64,000 nt of DNA from the NCBI GenBank assembly GCA_020465985.1, contig JAANYP010002881.1:1444632-1508631 (forward strand), in the 5' to 3' direction. A program made the position numbers and the translations under genes. Shown piece after piece: positions 24,408-37,900 of this stretch. This stretch comes from Centrapalus pauciflorus (lineage: Eukaryota > Streptophyta > Magnoliopsida > Asterales > Asteraceae). The notes under the pieces were generated by a model. The model made no database searches and was not told the origin of the DNA. It saw only the letters and a program-made list of their open reading frames with translations. Each line of letters opens with the position of its first letter. The first letter of the stretch is position 1.

Positions 24408-27400
24408 GACGTGCCTCTTCCAATATGGTTTCGAATGTTTCTCCGACCTGTGAGACTAATTCTTGCGGAACTTGATTCCCATCCATATCAAACAGCGCAT
24501 AGCTGAAGAAGTACAATATAATTAAAGCAATAGGTCTAAGCTATGAATTGTGTGAACCAAATAACTTATATATCAAAGGTATCTTAATCAGATACTGATC
24601 TTCCAGAACTTCAGTTATCAAATTACACAATATTTATTTGGTACAAGGCTCAAACAGAGTTGGCAATAGCATGGTAGAGTACTTCAAGTTCTACAAACGA
24701 AGGAGTAACAATTCTTGGAAAAAAGAGTAGAGGGCCAAGTTAAGACAAACAGATGAGCAATGCCATAGCTATTAAGGATATATAAGAATTCAGTGTGCAT
24801 TTATTTATGATCAGTTAGACAGTTAGTGCTTACAGCAGCTGAATCCATATAAACCTAGCATATATGGCAAACACAAGTGAAATGAAGTTTATTTGGACGT
24901 ACAGAAGTATCAAGAATGTGAAAGAGAGGGAAAAAACGGTCAACAGAGAAAAGGATCAGAAAGAAACAAGCCGGGAAAGAAGAGAGAAGAGGAAACAATA
25001 GACATCCACAATATTGAGATAGAATTATGAGATTTTGACAACTATCAACTGACCTGACACATAGTCCTCTTCTTTAGTACTTAAAAGCATGTTTCAGCCA
25101 CATTTATTTTCGTCAAAAACCTAAAGCATTTCTTCCACACATTATTTGAAATTCACTAATGAACTTCTATATTGATATCATATTCTATGATTGTGTTATT
25201 CTCAAACACTCATTTAGCTTTGCCTACATTGAAGATAGGACTAGAGACGGCATCTAATAACTATTTTTATCATGTGCATGCGGACAATAACTATTTTTAA
25301 CATCTATAGAAACCACAATAACAATACATTCACTTCCTACAATCATACAACCAAACTAGAAAAAGACCTAACAGTATAGACTTAATATGAAAAAAGTGAA
25401 CCACCTCTCCAAATCATGGTCATATAATACTGAGTTGTCACCACTTGTCCTGTATAAAGGTAGTCCAAGTCTTCCAATGACTGGTGCCAAAGGGTTTTCT
25501 TTGCAAACACCATGTAACCTGCAAAATTAACAATAATATACAATTAGCATAAAAATCACAATGGAACCATTATTAAACAAACAGTCAAGATTAGGAAGTC
25601 CCTTTTCTCACCATGATGCACCTAAGTCCACAGGAAAACCAAATGAGTAATCTGTACGAATCCGACCACCAACTCTATTACGAGATTCAAGTACAATAAC
25701 CTGAAATAAAAAACATGATGTTGATGAACGTTTTCTTGTATGATCAATCCATAAAAAACAATGATTAATCTAAGAAAAAACAATGTCACTACAAAAGTAT
25801 TTACTTAAGATGTTTACATCAGAACATCTGAAGTATATATTGTTTCTTTAGAGTACCTGAATCGAAGCATCATGAAGTGCACGAGCAGCAGCTATGCCAG
25901 CAATGCCAGCACCAACCACAATAACAGATGGTGAGGCTGAATGCCTTGCTTTAACGTTTGAATAGCAAATTGCTACATTTTGAGGGGTAAATGGAAAGTA
26001 AATTAGATTAGATGCAGTAGATTGCTATGAAGCTTGGAAAATTGATACATCCCTCAATAGTTGTGACATATAACTCCACATAATGGGGAAAAATCAAGGA
26101 AAGTCGCTTCACGTGAAGAGCAAGTCAGTTGCTTGTGGACAGATTATTAGACATGTTTATAGGTAGAGATGCATGCAAGTGTGGTGTGGACATGTTAACC
26201 AAAGCAATAGACTTGACAGACAATTGCTTATTATAAACTTGAATGGTTATTCATTTATGCTCTTATTTTTCACAAATGTTACTACAGGCAAAGTCGCACT
26301 CGAGGCAACATGCCTTGATTAGGGACTATGTCGAGAGGCGCAAAAAGGCGAGGGCCCGAGTGAAATGAACCAACAAAGAATTAGAAAATACTTTACATGA
26401 TGCTGTTAGCACAAAAACATAAAACAAAAGAATATTATATAGAATTATAGATATGATATCAAATATACTACCTTAAACCATAACTATTAGTAGTAGTAAA
26501 CGAAGTAAAATGTTTCAAAAGACCGTAGAGGCAAACAAGAAGGCCGAAGTCAACCCTTTAATAGTTGATCTTTGATGTTGATTGTGCTACTTGCATAAGC
26601 ATGAAGGGAGGCTAGAAGAATACGTATGATCATGAAGATAAAGTCACGGGAAGAGAGAATGTTTGACGAAGATAATTGTGATCTTGGGAGAGGGAAAGTA
26701 GAAGACAATACACAATTATCACAAATAAAATGACTCAGTTACTTCCTAGGGGTATAATTGACCACACAAACAATCTTTAAAGTCTAGAAAAACCTTATAG
26801 CCGTTTATGAAACAAGGCCCTCGACTCTCGCCTAAATCACTCAGGACTAGTCGCACCTCAACACCTTCAAGGCACCTAGCCTGAAATTTTCTGGCCTGAG
26901 GGACTTAGTCGTAGAGGTGCACACATTTAATAACACAGCTCACATGCTATTGTCTTGTTCTACAAGCTACACACTCTTAACTGAAGCATTTTCAAAAATA
27001 ATGGCTGATCCCCATCCAGCTCACTTAAGGTCATTCATTCACACTAACCAAGAGTTAACACCCTGTCAATGTTGCATTATAGTGCATAGGCTATCCACTA
27101 GGATGGTCAATAAGATGGACTAATGCCAGACCATGAATTCTCCAATCTGTGCTGTTAAAATGTGGATCAAATGAATGGTTTTAAGACATAAGATAGGGCC
27201 AAATCACATCTCGATGAAAAATGCTCAATAGAGGATCAGTACCTGCTTTTGAAGAGTGAAAAAAAAAATTGGTGTACCATACAAGTTTTCATTACTGTTT
27301 CACCAATGTAAGCTCTCATGTTATGACCCTTGCAAAAAAACTTAGGAGCCATCATACCTAATTTTGCTGGCTCACTATATTTCTCAATTTTAATGCAGTA

Positions 27401-29088
27401 AGATGTGAATGTTTCTAGGGCTGAAAAATTCTGTCTATCATCTCATACCAGCATGATACAGCTATAGACTTTGAAATTAGTAATAATAAATCATTAATGA
27501 TTGAGTAACTTAGACGGAAAATTTACCATTTCCCAACTTTAACAATTAAGTTGCCAAACAGAACGAGGTGTAATTTATCACAAACTATTCAGGATAGATG
27601 CCGAAGAACAAAATTCTCCACAAACATTTACAGTTTACCAACTTCTACAAATCTGAATGGGTGAGATCATATAATCATATGTGATACATTAGAGGTGTGC
27701 AAAAGTCAGGACCTATCCGTGAAACCAAAGAACTGTACTAGTAGTCTAGTACTGCACCATAACCGGTATCACATGGTTTAGTTCTCGGTTTTGATTACCA
27801 AAAACCATGCCTGAACTAGACCGGACTGAACTGTAACCGGTACCATACGGTTCAGTTTTGGTTCCCATTTTCTTGAGTTTTCGGTTTTGGTCCGGTCCAG
27901 TTTTGGACTGTTGCACACCCAATGGCCAATGCATACCTACATACATAAATTCACACATACATATACATAAGCACATACATGTATCGATGTATATATGTGT
28001 GTCTCTGTGTATGTATAAATATATGTATGAAAAAGAAGTTACCAAAATTTTCTTTCATCAACATTTACTACTACAAGAACATAAATGCTGTGTTAGGGAC
28101 CACCTCATGTTGCGACTGATATGCAGAAACAACTACATTTTTGGAGTTGACTGCATCAGTTGTAACAAGCACATAGGATAGGGGTCCAGGAATCTAAGAA
28201 ATAGTGAGAATTATTGATCTCTCTGAAATCTAAGATCTGTGGTGGTTGTAGTTGTAGTATCCAGTCCATCCCACCATTAAAAGTGTCATAGAAAGGTGAA
28301 AATGCAACACGCAGAGCCCCAAGTGATTTACTATAGGGGTTGTGGGACATGGAGCATGTCCACTAAATATTAATAATCATCGTATGCAGGATTCCTCGAA
28401 ATAATAATTCCCAACGTACATGGATTCAGGGGAAGGCACCAACACACAACACATATTCCGCTTACAAAGCCTCGTGTTGGGATTAAGTCTTTCATAGCCA
28501 CATAAATCCAATCTTTTCTCTGTCCTTTTAGATGTTGATTTTCCCTTTCCAATACAAATGTTCTTTTATATTCGTAATACTAATTGTAACATTTTTGAGT
28601 AGTAGCAAATTTTCCTCAAATATTACAGGGGAGTTGGATGTGCATTCTGATGGTAATCATCTAAAGTAGCAATAATGAGCTTAGAATGATCCGCAAAAAC
28701 TCATCATGATTCTGATTTCTAATTAATTTATTATTTAGCGTCAAAATAATTAGATTTGCAGAAGCAGGTACGGAGTTGCTTATATAAAACTGGTTATGGA
28801 GACATGTAAAATCAACCTTCAACTATATGTGATTTTTAAGCCCATGAGTATCTGATCATGTGAACTCGCAATATTGTCTATGAACACACAAATCTAAACG
28901 CCCCTAATTATGTTAATATCCATTGAGAAATTGAAAAACAAACTATCAGAGAAAAGAGTACCGTACTATGCTCTTACATATGAAGATCTAGAAAATTGAA
29001 AACTAATCCAAAACTAAAATTACACAAAGAAAAGGAAACATATACCTTGTTTCAATTGGGAATTACTCTTATCTCCTCCTGAAGCCAT
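21906..29088 (-). CDS. PAO2: Peroxisomal polyamine oxidase, PAO2 type (complete, 10 exons)
   Basis: FAD-dependent amine oxidase that back-converts spermine and spermidine and releases H2O2. Exons (minus): 29088-29046, 25972-25857, 25700-25612, 25518-25405, 24502-24415, 24168-24083, 24000-23898, 23025-22928, 22764-22335 and 22214-21906. The sum is 1476 nt, 491 aa, against about 490 aa for Arabidopsis PAO2 (from memory). Visible features are the dinucleotide-binding motif VIVVGAGIAGIAAARAL at 31-47, ESRNRVGGRIRTDYSFGF, the FPVDLGASWLHGV block, and the C-terminal FAD motif NLFFAGEATSTDHPGSVHGAY. The C-terminus is SVPLLISRI; relatives end SRL or SRM, a peroxisomal PTS1, so SRI is a conservative variant. 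Introns 5 and 7 use GC donors. Intron 1 is 3.07 kb and carries a dispersed repeat. The acceptor of exon 9 (ATAAAG) is the weakest call. Confidence 0.95.
24337..24409. repeat. (CA)n-(GA)n microsatellite next to the PAO exon 5 donor
   Basis: About 26 CA units are followed by about 10 GA units. On the gene strand the (TC)n(TG)n run starts only a few bases into intron 5, right after the GC donor of exon 5. Confidence 0.9.
26285..26880. repeat. Dispersed repeat in PAO intron 1, inverted relative to 6183-6755
   Basis: This is the second copy of the repeat seen in the MYB intron, in opposite orientation and matching over nearly its whole length with small indels. It starts near GCAAAGTCGCACTCGAGGCA and ends near CAGGACTAGTCGCACCTCAA. 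No open frame. Confidence 0.75.
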
Positions 29089-31997
29089 GTTTTTTTGATG
29101 ATGAAGTTGAAGGAAACAATGCGATTAATTCGTAACAAAAACAACAATAATAACAACTGTAAGAGAGAGAAACTATTAACAGGCGTTGTATCATCCAAGG
29201 GTTTATCAAACTGAAAAAGTGAAGTAGGCAACAATTGAGGTGAGTGATGAAGAACGAAAAGGAGAAGACAAGTGATGAAGTGATTTGAATTGGAAGAATT
29301 ACAACCCAGATTTACCAACCAGCTCATGCGTATTACAAACTCTTGGCTTCAAATCCCTATATATGATCGATCTCTCTCTCTCTCTCAGAGAAACCTTGCC
29401 GCATATATATGATCTGAAATCTGGCAACCAAAATTGGTAAATCCACGGGGAATATTCAGATGATGAAGTATGCGATTCAGATTATGATTCACCAGAGAGA
29501 GATTTGTTGCGATCTTGGATTTGTTTTTAGTAGTAGCTGAAGAGATCAATCAACACACGTTACTTTGTTCCCCTTTTACAAAAAAATGTATGCGAATTGT
29601 TAGGTTTTTCATAAAGTAGGTGCTTTTTCTGTTGGTGTATGTATAATTATATAAATAATAAAGTTGATGCTTTTTCTGTTGGCATCTATTTAAATATCAT
29701 ATCAGATATGTGATGTGAAAATTATATTTTTTTTTAATGATTATAGCGGTTACTTGCAAAATATTAGGTAACAAACTTTCGACTTGTTTTTTTTGACGTT
29801 TTTAATTTTTATGTAGAATGATAGATAATGTTGTTGAATAATAATGTTAATAATGAACAAAGTTAGTTATTTATTAATGTTTAAAGATATTAAAAATAAT
29901 GAATTGTATTCATCTTATATTTTATTTTAAAAATAATAATGTTTATTTATCTTTTCAAGTGTTGTTTATCAATATTGTAATTTTTTTCCATTTCAAATAC
30001 ATATTTTTTATCTTGATATTTTATTTAGAAGTTTTATTATATAGTTATGTATTTTTAACTAATATAGTTTAAGATCTTTTATCTATAGATATATTTAAAA
30101 TTTATAGATAGATTATATAATTTAAGAATTTTTTTAGTATTAGATAAAAATTAACAATGTCAAACAAATAATGACGATAAATAACATTATTGGATAATGT
30201 TAAATAGTGGACAAATTATTTATTTATTAATGTTTATGGATATTAAAAATAATTAATTGTATTTTTTTGTTTAATATGATACATAATAAAGTGTATGTAT
30301 TTATCTTTTTTAGGTGAAATGTGATAATTTCATGTGACAATTTGTGTTTTTTTATATATTTTATATATACATAGATAAATTAGATTATAAATAATCTAAA
30401 TATTATTAAATTAAAATGAATAATCGTGATCGTTTTTTAAAAGTAATTAGATGTAAGATGATAAAATACTTTTAAAACTAATAGTATGTATCACTAAATT
30501 AAATATATCACAATACTTACATAATAAATTTATTTGTATTTTTTATAATAAATAAAATAAGAGAAAGAAGGGGAAAAAAATTACAATAGAGAAGAATGAA
30601 ATGGAAATTTAAAAAGTAAAGAAAGAAAGAAAATAGAACAAGTGTGAATAAATTTACTATTTAACACTTTTGTTGGAGAGTTGACAACAAAAGAGAAGGA
30701 AAATGGAGGTTTGCATAAGCAAATTTATCAATATTTTTCTTTTCCCTTTTTCGATTAAAAAAACTTGGGAACATGATGTATTGTCTTTTCGTTCGTTAAA
30801 AAATAATAAAATATTTGAAATTAATATACACACGTTCTATATATATATTAAGAGGCTGAAATCTTTTTGCCATAAAAACCAATTAATAATGATATATATT
30901 TAGCTTTGTAGATCCACTTACATGGCAATATGTTTATAAATATATGATTTTAATGGTCGCATGTTGACATGTTGTGTTTATACAAAGAATCCACCCATAT
31001 TTATAAATTAATTTTGTTAAATGATGTCATGTTTATATCTTGTGTCTTCATAAATCCACCCGTGTTTATAATATGTTTGTGCTTATAATTAAATAGATAT
31101 ACTCGGTTGATAAAATAAATAGATCAAAAATCTTGAAAACAAATTAACATAAAATTTATTTTTATGTGTTATATATGAATATATAATTTATTATAAATAC
31201 AATGATATAACCTCTATGAATGCTTGATTATTGGGTTAGTTGCAATAATAAAACATATTTTTGCCACGCATGAAAGCTTAAATTAGGCGGTGTTTGATTC
31301 GCATAATGAAATTCGATGGAAATGAAATTTAGATTTAGCTTGTATAAAATTTCTGTTAACAAATATGAAAACTTCAATTTTATTTATTTGACATCAATTC
31401 TTTGTTTATAAGAATTTAACATTCATTTCAACTCAAACAAAAACTAAATTTCAACCTATACATGAATTAGTATCTAACATACCTCGTTAAACCAATGTCA
31501 AAAACTATCTTTTACCCTCACTGTGTGATTATACAATGTTTACATGTATTTTTGTTATGTGATTAGAACATTCATTTTTAAAGAGAGAAAGTAGAAAACT
31601 GAATTTAGTACAAATTTCATCTCTCATTTCCTTTTCAAATGAAGAGAATCAAAACAATAGAAAGGAATGAAAATTGTTTTTCTTTCATTTTTTATGTTAA
31701 CCTCCGGTTATCCGTTATTGTAACTACCATTAATTAAAAAAGCTTATAAACTTCATTACATCCATTTCACCATACCAAACGTTCTCTAATCATATAAGGT
31801 ATGCTAAGCTTCTAAGAATCAAGTTTACACAATTCAGTCTACCACTTGGCCACAAAAAGAAAGGCTAGAACTCATCCTTTGATGAGTATTGGCTCTTATG
31901 ATAATAGTAACGCTACTTTGTAGATTGTTACTTTATGAGTGTTTGCTTTGTTTATATACACCATCAAATACACATATGGGCATGAATGCCTGGCTAC
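29089..31997. other. PAO upstream region and AT-rich intergenic DNA
   Basis: The first 450 bp upstream of the PAO start include a (CT)n run (about 29369-29386) on the plus strand, probably leader or promoter. From 29600 the sequence is very AT-rich without a gene. A GTGAAATGTGATAATTTCATG motif near 30314 resembles the subterminal motif of the Helitron-like family. At 31286 the sequence GGCGGTGTTTGATTCGCATAATGAAATT resembles one end of a hAT-type MITE, but a matching second end was not found. Confidence 0.4.
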
Positions 31998-34900
31998 CTA
32001 TGTTTGAGAGAGTAAAGACTCGGTGCATGGGTCATTACTTGATATCATGAGGGTTTCACTAGGATTCTGCCAGAAGTGGTTTCTCAAGGCTTTGAACTTG
32101 GGGTTGATAGTCGAAAACCCAGGGTCCGATAGCAAATCTTGAACTTTGGTGTGACCCTCTAGCATGTTCATGGCCTGAGACATAGTTGGCCTGAGCGTTG
32201 GCGATGCATTTGTGCATAGAAGGGCCACATTCAGAATCGTCATTGCTTCTTCTGAAGAATACTCTGACCCCAAGTCGGGATCAACCAACTCTAATAGACT
32301 TCCTCTTTCTTGCAGAACATATGCCTGCCAAACAAACAAAATGTTACAGTTTTGACTGTTTTGGGTCAAACTAGTACCAGCTGATTCAGAAAAAAGCTTG
32401 AATTTTACAAGAAATTCAACATCTCTAGTTTTCTGATAATATAATATGTGTTCTTATAACGATGTCGTTCATAAACTTCTAATGAAAATATGATGTATTT
32501 ATATGATTTTTTATGTAATAAAATCAGTTCATTTGACCTCAAAGTCAAACTGTACGAAAAGTTGACACATGGAGATTCTTTCTGCTCACCCAATCAAGAA
32601 GGTAAACAAAGTCTTCTTTGGGCCTGTAGTTTGTATTGCTTTTACCACTAACGGTTTCTAACGCCACAATCCCGAAGCTGTAAACATCTGCTTTAGCAGT
32701 TAAGTAGCCACGCATGGCATACTCTGGAGCCATATAACCTCTGAGAACCAATAGCAAAGTTATAAGACCAGTATATTATTAGAAAGAGAAAGCAGTGGAG
32801 ATGAATTTTTGGAGAATTTACATGGTTCCTGCAATACGAGTACTGATATGGGTATTTCCATCGTCATTAAGCTTTGCCAAACCAAAATCAGATATCTTTG
32901 CATTGAGATCTTTATCAAGCAACACGTTGCTAGTTTTGATGTCTCTATGTACGATCCGCAGTTGTGACCCTTCATGGAGATAAACCAAACCTTTGGCTAT
33001 TCCTAGGCATATCTTCCGCCTCACTGGCCATGTTAGCTTCGCTTTGCACACTTTGTCTCGCCCTGTGGGAATCACAACCATAGAATTTTTTACATTAGGG
33101 TGAACAATATGTTATTTCTTTTCTCCAAAATTGTCTAATTAACATTGTAAACTCACCAAAAAGAGCTCGAGATAGACAGTTATTCTCCATGTACTCATAA
33201 ATCAATGACAACTGGTTCCCTTCAACACAACATCCATAGAGTCTCACAAGATTTGGGTGTTGTAGTGCTGAAATCATGCCAATTTCATTGATAAATTCAT
33301 GAGTTCCTTGTTTAGACTTTGACGATAGTTGCTTCACTGCAATTATTGTCCCATCCGACAATAGACCCTACATAACATAAGGTTAAGTAGTAACACAAAA
33401 TAATAAAATGTATGTTTTTGGAACTTGTGTTGCGATCAATTGGCACCACCTTGTAAACGGCACCAAAACCACCTTCTCCAAGTTTGTTTGACAGATCAAA
33501 GTTATTTGTTGCTGCTTTTATCTGTCGCAGAGTGAATATTCCTGTTTGCAGATCTAGACCTCTAAGCTCTGTCAAATAAGAAGTGTTGTGTATCAAGTCT
33601 TGTGAAAATTTTTTGTGATACTAATTGGGAATGGATGAAAAGGTAAAATCAGAAGATACTAATTGGGAATGGATGGAAAGGTAAAATCATGAGAGAGACG
33701 TACCTCTATCTTCTGCATTGCCCATAAGGTAGCCTTTTCTCCACAAGATAACAATGATTAAGAAAACAGAAAACAGTGCTCCACCAACGGTTCCAACTAT
33801 TACAACAAGGTCAACCTTTTTACCAAAATCTGGGGGGTCAAAGTCTGTTCAAGGCACAGTAACATAAGCGAAAGTATAGGATTATAAACAGACTTCAGAA
33901 TGCATTTTGACTCAAATGAACAAGGAATTATCCTACAAAATCATCAAGAATCATAAGGTATTTGATAAGCCATCAAGTAACAAGGGGAACAGAGTCGCTC
34001 CATCATGATAGAATATGTAACATTTCATTACTATTCTTTTTCTGAAAAGCAACCCATGCTACCACCTATTTATCCTACACTACCACCTTTGTCTCAAGTG
34101 AAACTTAAACCCATAACCACTTAGTTGGGGACATTTCATTACTATTCTTATCTTTTTAGAAATGAATTTGTGCTTTGAGGTCACATGAAAAAAAAAAAAA
34201 ACAAATAGAACTACAAACATCTTTGTACTCTCTTTATATTTCATAAAATTTTTTGCTAACACTGTATTGTGATATACTGTGGAATATTGATTTTGTTAAG
34301 TTTTAACAAGCCCATATTAACTTCGACATTGAAAGGCAAACCATAACTCCCTCTTGTCTTTTTGTTGGATAAAAATAGTTAATACTACTTTAATGCAATC
34401 TTCCTAAACGCAGGGGATTGGTGAGAAATTAATAGTCCGCAATCAATACCGTGGTTAGAAAATTGTTGGCCTCATCAATTTTTAACTGATTCGAATCAAC
34501 TTTGACCTCAAAAGTCAAAGCATATCTCCCTCTTCTCTCTCTTTTCTTTGAATCAGATTGATTAATAACACGTTAATGCAATCTTTAAGTCTAGAGATAA
34601 GTAATTGGTGGGAAATATAATGTGGGAAATGAAGAGTGACTTACTTGGATCAATAGATATAGCTGATATAAGAGGACCATAATTTCCCCTAAGAGGAATT
34701 CCAGTAGTGCCTTTTCCAGCCCAGTAAAGTTGAATTTTGACTGTGTTACTCGTCACATTAACCATAAAACCCTTGACAAGTGACCTGCCAGTGCCTCCAG
34801 CCTCTTTTACAATATCAAAATCCTTTAGTTTCAACTCTCCCTATGATGAAAATTCTTAAAGATGTTAAAATTCATGTTTGAAGTTGCATATGCATCCATT

Positions 34901-37900
34901 ATTGTACTCAACAGTTCAATCACCTGCACGTAAACATCAAATACACGCTTCCCAAGGCTGTTAAATGAGCTGTCTTGAGAGAAAATAATCTCCGCAAAGT
35001 GGAGGCGGACAGTATAATTCCCATTGAGAAGACAGAGTCCATAGTAAGTAAGAGAAATAGCGGCCGTGCGTGCTGTTGTATACAATTCTGTATCGATTGT
35101 GGATACGTTATGGAGTCTAGATGTGTTGGAAAGAATATATAGATCAGAATCACGGTCATCATCTAAGAAGTTCCCTGTGCTGCTAAATGCCCAGTTCGGC
35201 TGCACAAAATTTGTTGAGGCACCCATTGCTTCTAAATCAGCTTTGTATTTAGAGGTGTTGACATCTACTTCTCTGCCCCCACAGTTGATGTGCAGTTTAT
35301 ACCCTTCTGGTGCAGAAATATGACAACTTTATTAAAACTAATGGATATTGTATGTAATGATGCTTATACTTTACTTACGGTCTCTAGCTGGTCTTGCACA
35401 TGGGAAATCTTTCCTTAGACATGGAAAAATATTGTTTCTACATAATAAAAAGGACAACACATATAAGTATGTGGTTTTGATGTTTTCATGACACTCAGTG
35501 TGATAAAGGGTCAAAATCAAATAAATAAAATTGAAAAAAGTAGGCAAGAGGGAAAGGGGTCACACAGGTTAATGGGTTAAAAGTCACCAAAAGTATTCAT
35601 AAATAGTTTATTTAAAAACATTAGATTGTTTTTCTATTAATTTATTTTTTGTAATCATATGTGATACTGTTAATATTTTGTAAAGTTGTATTAAACATGG
35701 ACAAAAAAGTGTTGGTGGGTAAACCCAACCTGGGATGAGCTTTAAATTACCCAATTTGACCCGTTACCCAACCCGCTCACTTTCCCACCTCTAGAAGTTG
35801 GTGTGATGTGTCTTACTGTCTTTCTGTGGAAGAAGAATAGCTCTCCACCATGTTTCTGAGTCAAGCAGCAGAAAGTTCATTCACATTAAGCATAAACATC
35901 CAACAAAAAACCAAAGACAAATACAGCTTACATGACTTAGGAGTGGTCTGGTAGCCCTTTGCTATGAGAAACAATCAAAGAAAAGAGTAATAAAAAAAAC
36001 AAGAACTTACTTTGTCCCTCCTGGACATCCATATTGAGTAGAATTGCCCCAAGTAAAATGGTTATAAGAAACATCCCTGTGAAGGCATAAATTTATATAA
36101 AGACAACCCATCACTTAAGGAAAAAACTTGGAACAATGGCATTGTTAGTTCATTTGACAATGTAAATCATATAGTGTTATAGGGGAAAGATTATACTTAC
36201 AAAGTCTTGCTGCTCGAGAAGACCCATCCAGGCATAGGTCCAGTAAGATTATTTTCTGTCAAATAACTATAAAACAATGTCATCCTTAGATTAATTAATC
36301 ATGGTCATAAGAAGGCAGAAATAATGTTGGCAAAGATAATTCACTTACATGTAATCTGTTTTTCCTAGTTGGGAAAAAGATGATGGGATCTCACCAGTCA
36401 AGTTGTTGAAACTGAGGTCTCTACATCAATGTAAAAAATCACAAATAAGTTCCAAGACAATGTAAATTTAAGATGTATCAACTTACAGGATACATTACGA
36501 GTGAAACTATTAAAAACTATAATGTTTCATAATAGATGGCTTGATTTGGATAAAGCTTCTAAAGTTTATATTTTTCTGCGGCTTCTCTTAAATAGTTTTT
36601 GATCCAAGGATTATCATTATGCCATTATAATATCATATGCTACTTCCGTTTGGGGAATCCAACTTTTTTCTGTATTCTATTTTAGAAAAGTAAAAAATGT
36701 CCAAGAACTACTTCCATATCTAGAAAGTCTGGGTTATAACACTATCCCAGAAGAAAAGATAGATTATTGTGTATTACTTACAGAGTTTTCAGTTTTCTCA
36801 AACTCCCGATATAGTCAGGGATTTTCCCATGGATCAAACAGTTCCTAAGTACCCTGCATTCCAGATCAAAATTAGTATCTTCACTTGAGTACAAAACCAG
36901 GGGCTCATCAAACAAAAGAAAAGCTCACAATTTATTCAGTTCTTCCATCTTCTGCACTGGAGGGAAACTAGATCCTTTACCTTTCAAGTCACTGATCCTC
37001 CTGTAACACCAAAGCTATATTACATATATAGGATTTTTACTGTTTTTTTATTTCTATGTTTCTGCCTGTTGGCCCATGATGTGTAACTTATATATTTTTC
37101 ATATCCTCACTACTAAGGAAATTTTTTTTGGTTGCATATTAGCTTGGTATGCTAGCATAGCAATCTAATATTGATGAAACATTATCCCTTACCCTAGTTT
37201 GCTAAGTTTTCTACTTATATAGACAAAAAAGAGGGAAAGGAAAAAGTTATAAAGAATTGCTTACAGATCATTTAGTTTTGTTAAGGCAGAGATGCTAGCA
37301 GGAATTGGCCCCTCAAGAGAACAACCTTGTATGTGCCTGCATCATAAACCATATGTTGACATCTTTTATGTCAATACTTCCATAGCAACAGGTGGATATC
37401 TCCTAATACATACACAACACAAAGTATCTTACAATTTCCCAATCTGTGTCCAATTGCTAATGAAGTCTGGTATCTTTCCGGTAAAATTATTGTCACTTAT
37501 CCTCCTAAAAATTGTAGCAAAGTAAGAAAAATTACGAAAAATAGTTTGACCATGCATTAACATCCAAGTTTACAAGATATATACTCACAGATCAGTCAAG
37601 TTGGTAAGTTTTGCAAGTGCAACAGGCAGCTGTCCAGTGAACGCATTTGACGATAAAACGCTGGGGAATACAAAGTTTTACATGAATATAAACAACTCTT
37701 TTATCAGTTTATGATAAACTTGAGAGATTTTTCTTTCTGCGGGTTTTAAGCACAAGTATAGACGGTGAAAAGGGGAAAATTTAGTACAGCTTCTGCAAAC
37801 TTTTCAGGTTGCCAATCTCTTGGGGTATGGACCCTGAAAACCGATTTCCTTCTATGCTCCTACAAAAAGTTGAAGCAATAATTAAAATGAAGTAAACAAG

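Noticed and set aside
24273..24516. Open frames with His-Thr or Cys-Val repeats
   Set aside because: They arise from the (CA)n microsatellite; only the part overlapping PAO exon 5 is real coding sequence.
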